64,000 nucleotides of DNA from Streptomyces spiramyceticus (GTDB lineage Bacteria; Actinomycetota; Actinomycetes; Streptomycetales; Streptomycetaceae): assembly GCF_028807635.1 (NCBI RefSeq), contig NZ_JARBAX010000002.1, forward strand, positions 1,488,001 through 1,552,000, written 5' to 3'. A program made the position numbers and the translations under genes. This document shows positions 8,079 through 16,883 of this stretch, one piece after another (positions within the stretch are counted from its first letter, which is position 1; every line of letters begins with the position of its first letter). The notes below the pieces were generated by a model. That model saw nothing but the letters and a program-made list of their open reading frames with translations. It ran no database searches and was not told the DNA's origin.

Positions 8079-8225
8079 TCAAACCTGCGATTTCATAACG
8101 GGTCCGGTTTCGGGACTGGCGCCCCAGGCCCTGAGTACGTCGGCCTCCTCCGCGGCCGTGAGTGCGATCGCGTGGCCGGCACCGCGCAGGCGTCCGGCGG
8201 TGTCGCGAGCGGTCTCAAAGCGCAT
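8079..8225 (-). CDS. Possible 48-aa protein or gene relic
   Basis: A short frame reads as protein-like (ETARDTAGRLRGAGHAIALT and AAEEADVLRAWG) with good GC-third-position bias, but it has no clear ribosome site and no family I recognise. It may be a small gene or the decayed tail of one. It lies between the membrane protein promoter and the coiled-coil protein gene. Confidence 0.2.
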   Translation of the reverse strand: MRFETARDTAGRLRGAGHAIALTAAEEADVLRAWGASPETGPVMKSQV

Positions 8226-8321
8226 CACGTCATGATGCTGCGAGCCTGCCGGGCGCCGTCGAGGCGGCAGCCCACGGTGCCGGCCGAAGTCCTCCCTTGC
8301 CGAGCCGGGCGCTCGGCAGGG

Positions 8322-8936
8322 TCAGTTGGCGGGTGCCTGGTAGAGGCCGCGGCCGGCGCGGTGCGCCCTGGAGGTGGCGACGAGGCGGTCGAGTGTGCTG
8401 CGTACGGCGTTGATGCTGTTGGCCGTTTCGTCGCGTCCCAGTGCTTCTGCGACGTCGCGGGCGCGGACGGGGCTCTTGCCGGACTTGGCGAGGAACGCCG
8501 CGATCTGCTCGGTGAGGCTCTCGCCGACCTGGGCCGGCATCGCGGGCGGTGCCGTCTTCTTCGCGGGCTTTGCCTTGACGCTCTTCGCCGGGGCGGCCTT
8601 CTTCGCCGGACGGCGCTTCTGCTTGACGGGTGCTTCCGCGCTCTTCCGCTTCGCTCCGGAGGACGCCTTGGGGCCGGTGACGAGTTCGGCCTCGGTGCTC
8701 GCGGACGGGGCGGGCCTGGCCTCCGGCTCGGGCTGGGGGGCCGGCTCCTGGACTTCCGGTGCGAGGGACAGTGCCTGCAGGGCGCTGAGCGCGCTGCGTA
8801 CGGATTCCAACCGTTCGGTCACTGCGGCGAGTTCTGACTCCAGCGACTGCTGCTGCTCCTCCAGCCGGGGAAGTTCCGCCTGCAGGAGTGCTGTGGTAGC
8901 CGCGACGCTGCCCGGTGTGCTGGTTGTGGAATTCAT
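8322..8936 (-). CDS. Coiled-coil / lysine-rich linker / winged-helix protein, 204 aa
   Basis: Three parts are visible. Residues about 15-58 form a coiled coil (LPRLEEQQQSLESELAAVTE). Residues 60-135 are a disordered linker, first Pro/Glu-rich and then Lys/Ala/Pro-rich like a histone H1 tail (KKAAPAKSVKAKPAKKTAPP). Residues about 140-204 look like a winged helix (ESLTEQIAAFLAKSGKSPVR, then RDVAEALGRDETANSINAVR). This suggests a DNA-binding, possibly nucleoid-associated, regulator. ATG 8936, preceded by AAGGCGAC, is preferred to the upstream in-frame start at 8963. It is divergent from the chitinase gene with about 260 bp between. Confidence 0.75.
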   Translation of the reverse strand: MNSTTSTPGSVAATTALLQAELPRLEEQQQSLESELAAVTERLESVRSALSALQALSLAPEVQEPAPQPEPEARPAPSASTEAELVTGPKASSGAKRKSAEAPVKQKRRPAKKAAPAKSVKAKPAKKTAPPAMPAQVGESLTEQIAAFLAKSGKSPVRARDVAEALGRDETANSINAVRSTLDRLVATSRAHRAGRGLYQAPAN

Positions 8937-9102
8937 GGTGTCGCCTTTCTGATTGCGGCCCACTGTTGAGCGTGGTGATCGGTGGCCGTTGAGGGGCAGC
9001 CTACGGTTTGTTGTGTTGTGGTGGGAATCCGGTGACAGCAGAGCACTCTTCCGAGGCGGTCATGGAATGGCCGGCTGCCTCCGGCGGTCGATGGCAGAGG
9101 CC

Positions 9103-9127
9103 TTGACAACTCCGTTGGTCTGGACCA
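9103..9127 (+). promoter_or_regulatory. Chitinase promoter with DasR-type dre site
   Basis: TGGTCTGGACCA at 9116-9127 matches the dre consensus core TGGTCTAGACCA at 11 of 12 positions. A TTGACA -35 box lies at 9103-9108, so the site fills the -35/-10 spacer and binding should block polymerase. DasR is the GlcNAc-responsive GntR regulator of streptomycete chitin use, so glucosamine-6-phosphate should relieve repression. The dasR gene itself is not in this window. Confidence 0.75.
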
Positions 9128-9136
9128 TTTTTACGG

Positions 9137-9154
9137 CAACGGTGGCCACCGTTG
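9137..9154. promoter_or_regulatory. Perfect 18-bp palindrome in the chitinase leader
   Basis: CAACGGTGGCCACCGTTG is a perfect two-fold palindrome ten bases after the dre core and 41 bp before the GTG start. It probably lies at or just after the transcription start. It could be a second operator, or an RNA hairpin in the leader. It is not a dre site. Confidence 0.6.
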
Positions 9155-9195
9155 TCTCGTGCACCCCTCTCGCCATACCCCCACCGGAGGCAGTA

Positions 9196-10899
9196 GTGGA
9201 CCGCACCACACGCTCACGAAGATGGTTCGCCAGAGCACTGGCGGTGGTCGCCGCATCCGCGCTCGGCGTTGCCGGACTGACCGGAAGCGCTCAGGCAGCC
9301 GACGTCAACGTCGCCAAGAACGGCGGCTTCGAGTCCGGACTCGCCAACTGGACCTGCACGGCCGGCAGCGGGGCCACAGTCTCCAGCCCAGTGCACGGCG
9401 GCGCGGCCGCCCTCAGGGCGACCCCAGCCGGGCAGGACAACGCCAAGTGTTCGCAGGCTGTCGCGGTCAAGCCCAACTCGACGTACGTGCTGAGCGCGTG
9501 GGTGCAGGGCTCGTACGTGTACCTCGGCGCCGGCGGCACCGGCACGACCGACGTGTCCACCTGGACACCCGGCGCCTCCGGCTGGCAGCAGCTCACCACC
9601 AGTTTCACGACCGGGGCGAACACGACCTCCGTCACCGTCTACATGCACGGCTGGTACGGCCAGCCCGCCTACCACGCCGACGACCTGACCGTGGTCGGGC
9701 CCGACGGCGGCGGGGGCACCGATCCCGAGCCCGGCATACCGGCCGTGCCCAGCGGGCTCGCGACCGGAGCGACCACGGCATCGTCCGTCGCCCTGTCGTG
9801 GAACGGCGTGTCCGGCGCAACCGGCTACAACGTCTACCGGAACGGCACCAAGACCCAGGCGGTTTCCGGGACGTCGGCCACCGTGACCGGGCTCAGCGCC
9901 TCGACGTCGTACCAGTTTCAGGTGTCCGCGACCAATGCGGCGGGCGAGTCGGCGAAGTCTGCGGCCGTCACCGGGACGACCACGGGCGGGGGCGGCGACC
10001 CGGGCAACCCCAACGTGCCGAAGCACGCGCTGACCGGCTACTGGCAGAACTTCAACAACGGCGCGACCGTCCAGAGGCTGAGCGACGTACAGGCGCAGTA
10101 CGACATCATCGCGGTCTCCTTCGCCGACGCGACCGCCACACCGGGCGCGGTCACCTTCAACCTCGACTCGTCCGGACTCGGCGGCTACACCGTCGCCCAG
10201 TTCAAGGCCGATGTCGCGGCCAAGAAGGCCGCCGGCAAGTCCGTCATCATCTCGATCGGCGGTGAAAAGGGCACCATCACCGTCAACAGCGCGGCCTCCG
10301 CGACGAACTTCGCGAACTCGGTGCACGCGCTGATGCAGGAGTACGGCTTCAACGGCGTCGACATCGACCTGGAGAACGGCCTCAACTCCGCTTACATGAC
10401 GCAGGCGTTGCGTTCGTTGTCACAGAAGGCGGGGTCCGGCCTGGTCATCACCATGGCGCCGCAGACCATCGACATGCAGTCGACGTCGAACGAGTACTTC
10501 AAGACGGCGCTCAACATCAAGGACATCCTGACCGTCGTCAACATGCAGTACTACAACAGTGGTTCGATGCTGGGCTGCGACGGCAAGGTCTACTCCCAGG
10601 GCTCGGTGGACTTTCTCACCGCGCTCGCCTGCATCCAGCTGGAAGGCGGCCTGGCACCGTCCCAGGTAGGGCTCGGCGTACCGGCCTCGACGAGCGGTGC
10701 GGGCAGCGGCTATGTCTCGCCCACGATCGTCAACAACGCCCTGGACTGCCTGACGCGCGGCACCAACTGCGGATCCTTCAAGCCCTCCAAGACCTACCCG
10801 AGCCTGCGCGGTGCGATGACCTGGTCCACGAACTGGGACGCGAAGGCCGGCAACGCCTGGTCCAACGCGGTCGGCCCCCACGTCCACAACCTCCCGTAG
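9196..10899 (+). CDS. Secreted GH18 chitinase with CBM and FnIII domains, 567 aa
   Basis: The signal peptide is about residues 1-35 (RSRRWFAR then an Ala/Val core, cut after AQA). A carbohydrate-binding jelly roll of CBM4/16 type follows (about 38-172, NGGFESGLANW). Next come a Gly/Asp/Pro linker, a fibronectin type III domain (about 183-262), a second linker, and the GH18 barrel from about 275 to the end. The catalytic motif is FNGVDIDLENG with Glu393 as acid; SxGG is seen as ISIGG. GTG 9196 is preferred because CCGGAGG ends 5 bp upstream; the longer frame from 8953 starts before the promoter. It should hydrolyse chitin to GlcNAc oligomers outside the cell under DasR control. Confidence 0.93.
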   Translation: MDRTTRSRRWFARALAVVAASALGVAGLTGSAQAADVNVAKNGGFESGLANWTCTAGSGATVSSPVHGGAAALRATPAGQDNAKCSQAVAVKPNSTYVLSAWVQGSYVYLGAGGTGTTDVSTWTPGASGWQQLTTSFTTGANTTSVTVYMHGWYGQPAYHADDLTVVGPDGGGGTDPEPGIPAVPSGLATGATTASSVALSWNGVSGATGYNVYRNGTKTQAVSGTSATVTGLSASTSYQFQVSATNAAGESAKSAAVTGTTTGGGGDPGNPNVPKHALTGYWQNFNNGATVQRLSDVQAQYDIIAVSFADATATPGAVTFNLDSSGLGGYTVAQFKADVAAKKAAGKSVIISIGGEKGTITVNSAASATNFANSVHALMQEYGFNGVDIDLENGLNSAYMTQALRSLSQKAGSGLVITMAPQTIDMQSTSNEYFKTALNIKDILTVVNMQYYNSGSMLGCDGKVYSQGSVDFLTALACIQLEGGLAPSQVGLGVPASTSGAGSGYVSPTIVNNALDCLTRGTNCGSFKPSKTYPSLRGAMTWSTNWDAKAGNAWSNAVGPHVHNLP

Positions 10900-10930
10900 A
10901 CGTAAACCTCTCGTAAGCAGCTCCGCCGGT

Positions 10931-11938
<1,008 letters not shown>

Positions 11939-12028
11939 GTTGGTCTCCTCTGCGCGTGTGCTCGGGGTGCGGGTGCGCCGGAACGCTGCGCGTCCCAAGC
12001 GTGTCGGATCCGCCGCCATCCCGTCCAA

Positions 12029-12065
12029 CAGAAGAATGTGAAGGGTTCCAGAAGCTACCCTTCTG
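12029..12065. promoter_or_regulatory. Nested inverted repeat between the AKR and lysR genes
   Basis: GAAGGGT (12040-12046) and ACCCTTC (12057-12063) form an inverted repeat with a 10-bp spacer, inside an outer CAGAAG (12029) / CTTCTG (12060) pair. It ends 5 bp before the lysR ATG. It is a candidate LysR binding site for autorepression and for control of the divergent reductase. Confidence 0.45.
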
Positions 12066-12069
12066 AATC

Positions 12070-12966
12070 ATGGAGCTGCGACACCTTGAGTACTTCGTCA
12101 CCGTGGCCGAGGAATGCCACTTCACCAGGGCCGCACAGAGGCTCATGGTGTCTCAGTCAGGGCTCTCGGCCTCCGTTCGGGAACTGGAGCGTGAACTCGG
12201 CACCGCGCTGTTCGCCCGTACGACCCGCTCGGTCGGACTGACCGAAGCGGGGCGCGCGTTGCTGGCCGAGGCGCGGCGCACCCTCGCCGCCGCCCGCGCC
12301 GCCAAGGACGCCGTGGCCGCGGTCCAGGGACTCCTGCGCGGAACGCTCACCGTGGGCACCGAGCAGTGCATCGCGGGTGTGCATGTCCCCGGGCTGCTGG
12401 CGCGCTTCCACCAGCGGCATCCGCAGGTGGAGATCCGGCTGCGTCAGGCCGGCTCCGCGCAGCTCATCGAGGAGGTCGGCGGCGGCCGGCTCGACCTGGC
12501 TTTCGCCATCGACTGCGGGGACACACCCCGGACCGTACGGATGCTGCCGCTCACGGACGAGCCCATGATGCTGCTCTGCCACAGCGATCATGCGCTCGGT
12601 GGAGCGGCGGAAGTGTCCTGGCACGAGCTGCGTGACGAGCCGTTCATCGACTTCCACTCAGACTGGGGGCCGCGCAGGGTCGGCGACGCGGCGTTCGCCG
12701 CCGCCGGAATCGGCCGCCAGGTGTCCCTGGAAGTCAACGACGTCCACAGCCTGCTGGAGCTCGTCCATGAGTCGCTGGGTGTCGCGCTCGTTCCCCAGCA
12801 CTTCGCGAGGAAACCGGAGGCGAAGGGGCTGCGCGCCGTACCGCTGGCCGGTGCGGGGCAGCTGACGTACAACAGCGTGACGGCCCTGCCGCAGGAGGAG
12901 TCCACAAGCCCGGCGGCCCGTGGGCTTCTCCGGCTGCTGGACGAAGCCAGGGCTGTCGTTTCGTAA
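12070..12966 (+). CDS. LysR-family transcription regulator, 298 aa
   Basis: Residues 1-60 are the LysR winged helix (LEYFVTVAEECHFTRAAQRL and QSGLSASVRELERELG); residues about 90-295 are the two-lobed effector domain. The effector is unknown. Its position, divergent from the YghZ-like reductase with 131 bp between the starts, is the classical LysR-target layout. The start is the first ATG at the beginning of the HTH. Confidence 0.9.
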   Translation: MELRHLEYFVTVAEECHFTRAAQRLMVSQSGLSASVRELERELGTALFARTTRSVGLTEAGRALLAEARRTLAAARAAKDAVAAVQGLLRGTLTVGTEQCIAGVHVPGLLARFHQRHPQVEIRLRQAGSAQLIEEVGGGRLDLAFAIDCGDTPRTVRMLPLTDEPMMLLCHSDHALGGAAEVSWHELRDEPFIDFHSDWGPRRVGDAAFAAAGIGRQVSLEVNDVHSLLELVHESLGVALVPQHFARKPEAKGLRAVPLAGAGQLTYNSVTALPQEESTSPAARGLLRLLDEARAVVS

Positions 12967-13029
12967 GGGCATACCGCGAGTAGGTTCCGGGCACGGACGA
13001 GCGATCTGTGGTCAAGGGGTCACGGCTGC

Positions 13030-13054
13030 GTTGTCGCGCCCGCCACATGGGTAT
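13030..13054 (+). promoter_or_regulatory. Sigma-B-type promoter
   Basis: GTTG (13030-13033) and GGGTAT (13049-13054) are 15 bp apart, fitting the streptomycete stress-sigma consensus GNNT-N14-16-GGGTAY except for one -35 base. It lies about 65 bp before the ATG at 13122. Confidence 0.45.
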
Positions 13055-13121
13055 CCCTAACCGGCGAAGGACCCACCAGCCCAAAAGGGGCCCTTCGCCC
13101 ACCAAGAGCGAGGTGTGCGCA

Positions 13122-13391
13122 ATGAGCGAGAAGGAATCCCGTAAGCGCGGGAACGAGCCCAGGCCACGCAGTGAAAAGGGCCCCGGCGCCCACTCCGGCG
13201 CCGAGCGTCAGGCGCAGGACCGGGTCGTACCCGGCACGGCGAGCGCCCGCGAGGGGTACCAGACAGAAGGCGGAACGGCCGGCGGCGAAAGCCTCGCCGG
13301 CGTGGAGTCGCACGACGAAAAGCGTGGTGCGCAACGCTCCGCCAAGGGCGATGTCACTCACACCCCCGCCAAGCGAAAGCGCCACAGGTGA
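13122..13391 (+). CDS. Small charged, probably disordered protein, 89 aa
   Basis: The protein is rich in Lys, Arg, Glu, Gly and Ser, has no hydrophobic core and ends in a basic tail (AKRKRHR). It looks like small hydrophilic stress proteins of actinobacteria, but I do not recognise a family. ATG 13122 with GAGCGAGG upstream is preferred to earlier in-frame starts, which overlap the promoter. A sigma-B-like promoter precedes it, which suggests stress induction. Confidence 0.6.
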   Translation: MSEKESRKRGNEPRPRSEKGPGAHSGAERQAQDRVVPGTASAREGYQTEGGTAGGESLAGVESHDEKRGAQRSAKGDVTHTPAKRKRHR

Positions 13392-13411
13392 CCTCGGGGA
13401 ACGGGGCCGCC

Positions 13412-13495
13412 GTGATCACCGGAGAACACGTACGGGATCTCCTGCGCTGACGTACGGACCACCCCACGCTGGTCGTCATCCAAGGCCGGGCCCAG
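13412..13495 (+). pseudogene. Relic of a small gene with an internal stop
   Basis: A GTG-started frame reads VITGEHVRDLLR, then TGA, then continues in the same frame as RTDHPTLVVIQGRAQV. Both halves are protein-like, and together they resemble the start of a short actinobacterial protein of strand-helix-strand pattern. The in-frame stop and the loss of frame near 13500 suggest a decayed gene. Confidence 0.3.
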
Positions 13496-13527
13496 GTGGG
13501 GGGCGAGCATCCGAGAGTGTGTCCGCA

Positions 13528-14502
13528 CTACACGCTGACGACGATCTTGCCGCGTACGTGACCCTCCATCAGGTAATCGACGGCCTCGGGGACATCCGCC
13601 AGCGGGTAGGTCCGGTCGATGACCGGTGTCACCGAGCCGGCCTCGATGAGCTCTGTGAGGTGCTCAAGGTCGGTGTGGGGCAGATCCATGGCGGCCAGTC
13701 CGCGGAGCCGCTGGCCGATGAACGGCGACATCAGCAGCGCCCGCAGCTGCCGGTCGTTGCCGCCGATCCAGTTGCCGCCGCCCTCGCCGCCGATGATGAC
13801 GAGGGTGCCGCGGGGGTTGAGGGCGCGGCGGAGTCCGGAGAGGGGGCGGTTGCCGGCGGTGTCGAGGACGAGGTCGTAGCGGCGGGCGCCGTCGGTGGGG
13901 TCTTCGCGTGTGTAGTCGATGACCTCGTCGGCGCCGACGGAGCGGACCAGGTCCGCCTTGGCGGCGCTGCAGACGCCGGTGACGTGGGCTCCGAAGGCCT
14001 TGGCCAGTTGTACCGCGAAGTGGCCTGTCCCGCCGCCCGCGCCAATCACGAGGACGGTCTGACCGGCCTTCAGCCGTCCGGCGTTGCGCACGGCCTGAAG
14101 AGCGGTGCAGGCGGAAACCGGAACGGCGGCCGCCTGTTCGAAGGTGAGGTTCACCGGCTTCCGCGCGATGTTTCCCTCCTTGGCGCAGGCGTACTCGGCG
14201 AACGCCCCGTCGCAGGTGCCGTACACCTCGTCGCCCGGCCGGAAGCGGGTGACGTCCGGGCCGACGGCCTCCACGCGTCCCGCGAGGTCCTGGCCGCGGA
14301 CGCGGTCCTTGGGCGCCCGCAGGCCGAAGCCCATGGCGCGGATCAGGTACGGCATGCCCGCCATGAGGTGCCAGACGCCGGGGTCTACGGCGGCCGCGTG
14401 GACCCGTATGAGCACCTCGCCGCTGCCGGGCACCGGCTGAGCGATCTCTTCCAGGCGCAGCACCGACGACGGTCCGTAGGCGCCATGAGTGATGGCCTTC
14501 AT
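13528..14502 (-). CDS. Zinc-free medium-chain dehydrogenase (quinone-oxidoreductase type), 324 aa
   Basis: GroES-like N-terminal domain (VLIRVHAAAVDPGVWHLMAG, GQDLAGRVEAVG) and Rossmann domain with the NADPH loop VLVIGAGGGTGHFAVQLAK. The cysteine cluster of zinc alcohol dehydrogenases is absent, so it belongs with NADPH:quinone/enone reductases. It is the third gene of a leftward operon: its ATG overlaps the stop of the XRE gene by 4 bp (ATGA). The regulator at 14499 may control it and itself. Confidence 0.88.
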   Translation of the reverse strand: MKAITHGAYGPSSVLRLEEIAQPVPGSGEVLIRVHAAAVDPGVWHLMAGMPYLIRAMGFGLRAPKDRVRGQDLAGRVEAVGPDVTRFRPGDEVYGTCDGAFAEYACAKEGNIARKPVNLTFEQAAAVPVSACTALQAVRNAGRLKAGQTVLVIGAGGGTGHFAVQLAKAFGAHVTGVCSAAKADLVRSVGADEVIDYTREDPTDGARRYDLVLDTAGNRPLSGLRRALNPRGTLVIIGGEGGGNWIGGNDRQLRALLMSPFIGQRLRGLAAMDLPHTDLEHLTELIEAGSVTPVIDRTYPLADVPEAVDYLMEGHVRGKIVVSV

Positions 14503-14732
14503 TGGGTCTCTCCCGCGTTGTTGTGGGGGTACTGGAACACTGCGTCGAGCGGTACACCGAATACACGGGCGATCTGGAAGGCCATCTCCAGAGAGGGTGA
14601 GTAGCGGCCCTGTTCGATGGCGATGACGGTCTGGCGGGAGACGCCGATGCGGCCGGCGAGCTCGGCCTGCGTCATCTCGCCGTGGGTGAAGCGCAGGGCT
14701 CGGATCGCATTGGTGACCCTGGTCGGCTTCAC
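14499..14732 (-). CDS. Small XRE-type HTH regulator, 77 aa
   Basis: A stand-alone HTH_3 domain: MTQAELAGRIGVSRQTVIAI, then EQGRYSPSLEMAFQIARVFG and a short tail. It is the length of the YozG/YtcD-like mini-regulators often paired with a membrane protein. The GTG start at 14732 overlaps the stop of the upstream membrane gene by 4 bp. The frame continues upstream only as antisense-type sequence, so the short form is chosen. Confidence 0.85.
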   Translation of the reverse strand: MKPTRVTNAIRALRFTHGEMTQAELAGRIGVSRQTVIAIEQGRYSPSLEMAFQIARVFGVPLDAVFQYPHNNAGETQ

Positions 14733-15166
14733 CACGGGTGGAAGCCCAGCCGGTACGAGACGATCTTCGTCACGGATCCGAGGAGCGACGACAGGACGAA
14801 CGCCAGGTAGATCGCGTTGGCGATCCAGAACTGGTCGAGGCCGGCCATGGCCAGGGCGAGCCCGGCCACGCCGCCGATCACGACGAACGACTGTCCGATG
14901 TGCTCGCCGAAGCGGTGGATCTCCCGGTCGCGCTGGTCCTTGGTGTTCGCGTCCTCGGGCGAGAACGTCGCCAGCGCGATGTGGAGCACGATGGACGCGG
15001 CGATCGCCGCGCCGACCGTCCACAGCAGCGCGGACACATAAGGCGTGTCGGCGAGGGGTGCGTCTCCGGGCCGCCCGAGGACGACCGCCAGGTAGATCGC
15101 GTACGACGCGACCGTGACCAGGAGCATGCTCCAGGCGCGTTTCTCTTCGAAGGCCACTCGGCTCAC
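14729..15166 (-). CDS. Four-helix membrane protein, 145 aa
   Basis: Four hydrophobic segments are seen: LLVTVASYAIYLAVVL, SALLWTVGAAIAASIVLHIA, SFVVIGGVAGLALAMAGL and FWIANAIYLAFVLSSLLG. A charged loop between helices 2 and 3 holds SPEDANTKDQRDREIHRFGE. No known transport motif is present. Membrane proteins of this shape often sit next to a mini-XRE gene in actinobacteria and firmicutes. GTG 15166 is preferred to ATG 15208 because GGGGAGCGA lies just upstream. Confidence 0.75.
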   Translation of the reverse strand: MSRVAFEEKRAWSMLLVTVASYAIYLAVVLGRPGDAPLADTPYVSALLWTVGAAIAASIVLHIALATFSPEDANTKDQRDREIHRFGEHIGQSFVVIGGVAGLALAMAGLDQFWIANAIYLAFVLSSLLGSVTKIVSYRLGFHPW

Positions 15167-15189
15167 TCGCTCCCCATGTAAAGAAAACC

Positions 15190-15229
15190 TGACACACTGG
15201 AGTGTCAAGCAGTCTCAACACGATGTCAA
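15190..15229 (-). promoter_or_regulatory. Operator/promoter region of the membrane-XRE-oxidoreductase operon
   Basis: TGACACACTGGAGTGTCA (15190-15207) is an inverted repeat with 6-bp arms TGACAC/GTGTCA. On the minus strand TTGACA occurs twice (15208-15203 and 15229-15224), 21 bp apart on the same helix face. The symmetric site overlaps the nearer TTGACA and lies 24 bp before the GTG at 15166. It is a good candidate site for the XRE repressor of the operon. Confidence 0.5.
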
Positions 15230-15236
15230 GTGTTCT

Positions 15237-16484
15237 TTACTTCGCGGAGCGCGAGGCCCTCTCCAGGAGCAGTTTTCGCTCACGTGCGTTGCGGGTCAGC
15301 GACGCCGCCCTCTCGAATTCCCTGCGCGCTTCCTCGCCCCGCCCGAGGCGCTCCAGCAGATCCCCCCGGACGCTCGGCAGCAAGTGGTAGGCCCTCAGGG
15401 CTGGTTCGTCCGCCAGAGCGTCCACCAGCTTCAGGCCGGCCGCGGGGCCCTCCGACATGGAGACGGCGACCGCCCGGTTCAACTCGACCACCGGGGACGG
15501 AGTCAGCGTCATCAGCCGGCCGTACAGCGCGGCGATCGTCGCCCAGTCCGTGTCCTCGTACCGGACCGCCTGCGCGTGGCACGCGGCGATCGCGGCCTGG
15601 ACGGAGTACGGGCCGTGGCCCGCGCGCTCCAGGGCCTCGATGCCACGGCGGATGAGCATGCGGTTCCATCTGGACCGGTTCTGGTCGGCGAGCAGCACCG
15701 GCTCGCCGTCCGGTCCCGTGCGGGCCGCGATGCGGGAGGCCTGGAACTCCAGGAGCGCGGCCAGGCCGTGGACTTCGGGCTCCCTGGGCATCAGGCCCGC
15801 CAGAATGCGGACCAGGCGGAGCGCGTCCTCGCACAGGGCCGGGCGCACCAGGTCGTCGCCGACCGTCGCGGAGTACCCCTCGTTGAAGACGAGGTAGATG
15901 ACTTCGAGGACCGACGAGAGGCGGGCGGCCCGGTCGGCGCCGTACGGGACCTCGAACGGGACGCCGGCCTTGGCGAGCGTGCGCTTCGCGCGCACGATGC
16001 GCTGCGCGACTGTCGCCTCGGACGTCAGGAACGCGCGGGCGATCTCCTCCGTCGTCAGTCCGCCCAGGAGCTTCAGCGCGAGCGCGATCCTGGCCTGTGT
16101 CGACAGCACGGGATGGCAGGCGGTGAAGATCAGCCGCAGTAGGTCGTCGTCGATGCCGTCGGGGTCCGTGGCGTCCGCCGGCTCGGGCGGAGGCACGTCC
16201 TCCAGGGTCCGCCCGACCTCCGCCAGCTTGCGCGCGTACGTCTCCTTGCGGCGTACGAGATCGATCGCGCGGTGCTTGGCGGTGGCCATGAGCCAGGCGC
16301 CCGGCTTGTCCGGGACACCTGACTCCGGCCACTGCTCCAGTGCGGCGACCAGAGCGTCCTGCGCGAGCTCCTCGGCGATGCCCACGTCCCGCACGATGCG
16401 GGTGACACCTGCGATGATCCGCGCGGACTCGATCCTGAACACCGTTTCGACCGTCTCGGTCGCGCTTGCTGCCGTCACGGCCAC
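15237..16484 (-). CDS. ECF42-type RNA polymerase sigma factor with C-terminal extension, 415 aa
   Basis: Residues about 14-85 are sigma region 2 (VFRIESARIIAGVTRIVRDV then KHRAIDLVRRKE) and about 115-170 are region 4 (LGGLTTEEIARAFLTSEATV, AQRIVRAKRTL). The remaining 240 residues are a helical TPR-like extension (FNEGYSAT, ELNRAVAVSMSEGP) that marks the ECF42 group. That group has no anti-sigma factor and is encoded next to a DGPF/YCII protein, as here at 16527. Members are linked to stress and antibiotic responses; the signal is unknown. The pair is co-directional with 42 bp between. Confidence 0.92.
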   Translation of the reverse strand: MAVTAASATETVETVFRIESARIIAGVTRIVRDVGIAEELAQDALVAALEQWPESGVPDKPGAWLMATAKHRAIDLVRRKETYARKLAEVGRTLEDVPPPEPADATDPDGIDDDLLRLIFTACHPVLSTQARIALALKLLGGLTTEEIARAFLTSEATVAQRIVRAKRTLAKAGVPFEVPYGADRAARLSSVLEVIYLVFNEGYSATVGDDLVRPALCEDALRLVRILAGLMPREPEVHGLAALLEFQASRIAARTGPDGEPVLLADQNRSRWNRMLIRRGIEALERAGHGPYSVQAAIAACHAQAVRYEDTDWATIAALYGRLMTLTPSPVVELNRAVAVSMSEGPAAGLKLVDALADEPALRAYHLLPSVRGDLLERLGRGEEARREFERAASLTRNARERKLLLERASRSAK

Positions 16485-16526
16485 CCATCAGAGCAGGGGT
16501 GGCGGGGCGGGGCAAGCGGGGGCGGA

Positions 16527-16883
16527 TCAGGCCTCGGCGATCTCGCGGACCTCGGCCGTGATGGTCCAGTAGTCCTCGTGGGTCTGCAGGAACCGCTTGG
16601 TCCACTCCAGGGCCTCGGCTTTGTCCTTGGCCTGCACGATGGAGTAGCCCCCGATGACTTCCTTGCTCTCGGTGAAGGGCCCGTCGGTGTAGCTGAGCTT
16701 GCCGCCGGACCAGGTGACCCGGGTGCCCTCGGAGGTCGGGGCGAGGCCCGCCGTGTCCAGCATGACCCCGGCCTTGGTGATCTCCTCGAGCAGTGCGCCC
16801 ATACGCTCCATGAGCTCGGGGCTGGGTCCTTCGGCGGGGACGTTCTGCTCGTCGATGCGGATCAATGTCAGGAAGCGCGGCAT
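16527..16883 (-). CDS. YCII-related DGPF protein, 118 aa
   Basis: A single YCII/DGPF domain: LTLIRIDE strand, a helix, the signature YTDGPFTESKEVIGGY (about residues 65-80), and the C-terminal AEALEWTKRFL helix. DGPF proteins are the genomic partners of ECF42 sigma factors and may modulate them or belong to their regulon; no enzymatic activity is established. It is promoter-proximal in a two-gene operon with the sigma factor. AGGAGGT lies just upstream of ATG 16883. Confidence 0.9.
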   Translation of the reverse strand: MPRFLTLIRIDEQNVPAEGPSPELMERMGALLEEITKAGVMLDTAGLAPTSEGTRVTWSGGKLSYTDGPFTESKEVIGGYSIVQAKDKAEALEWTKRFLQTHEDYWTITAEVREIAEA

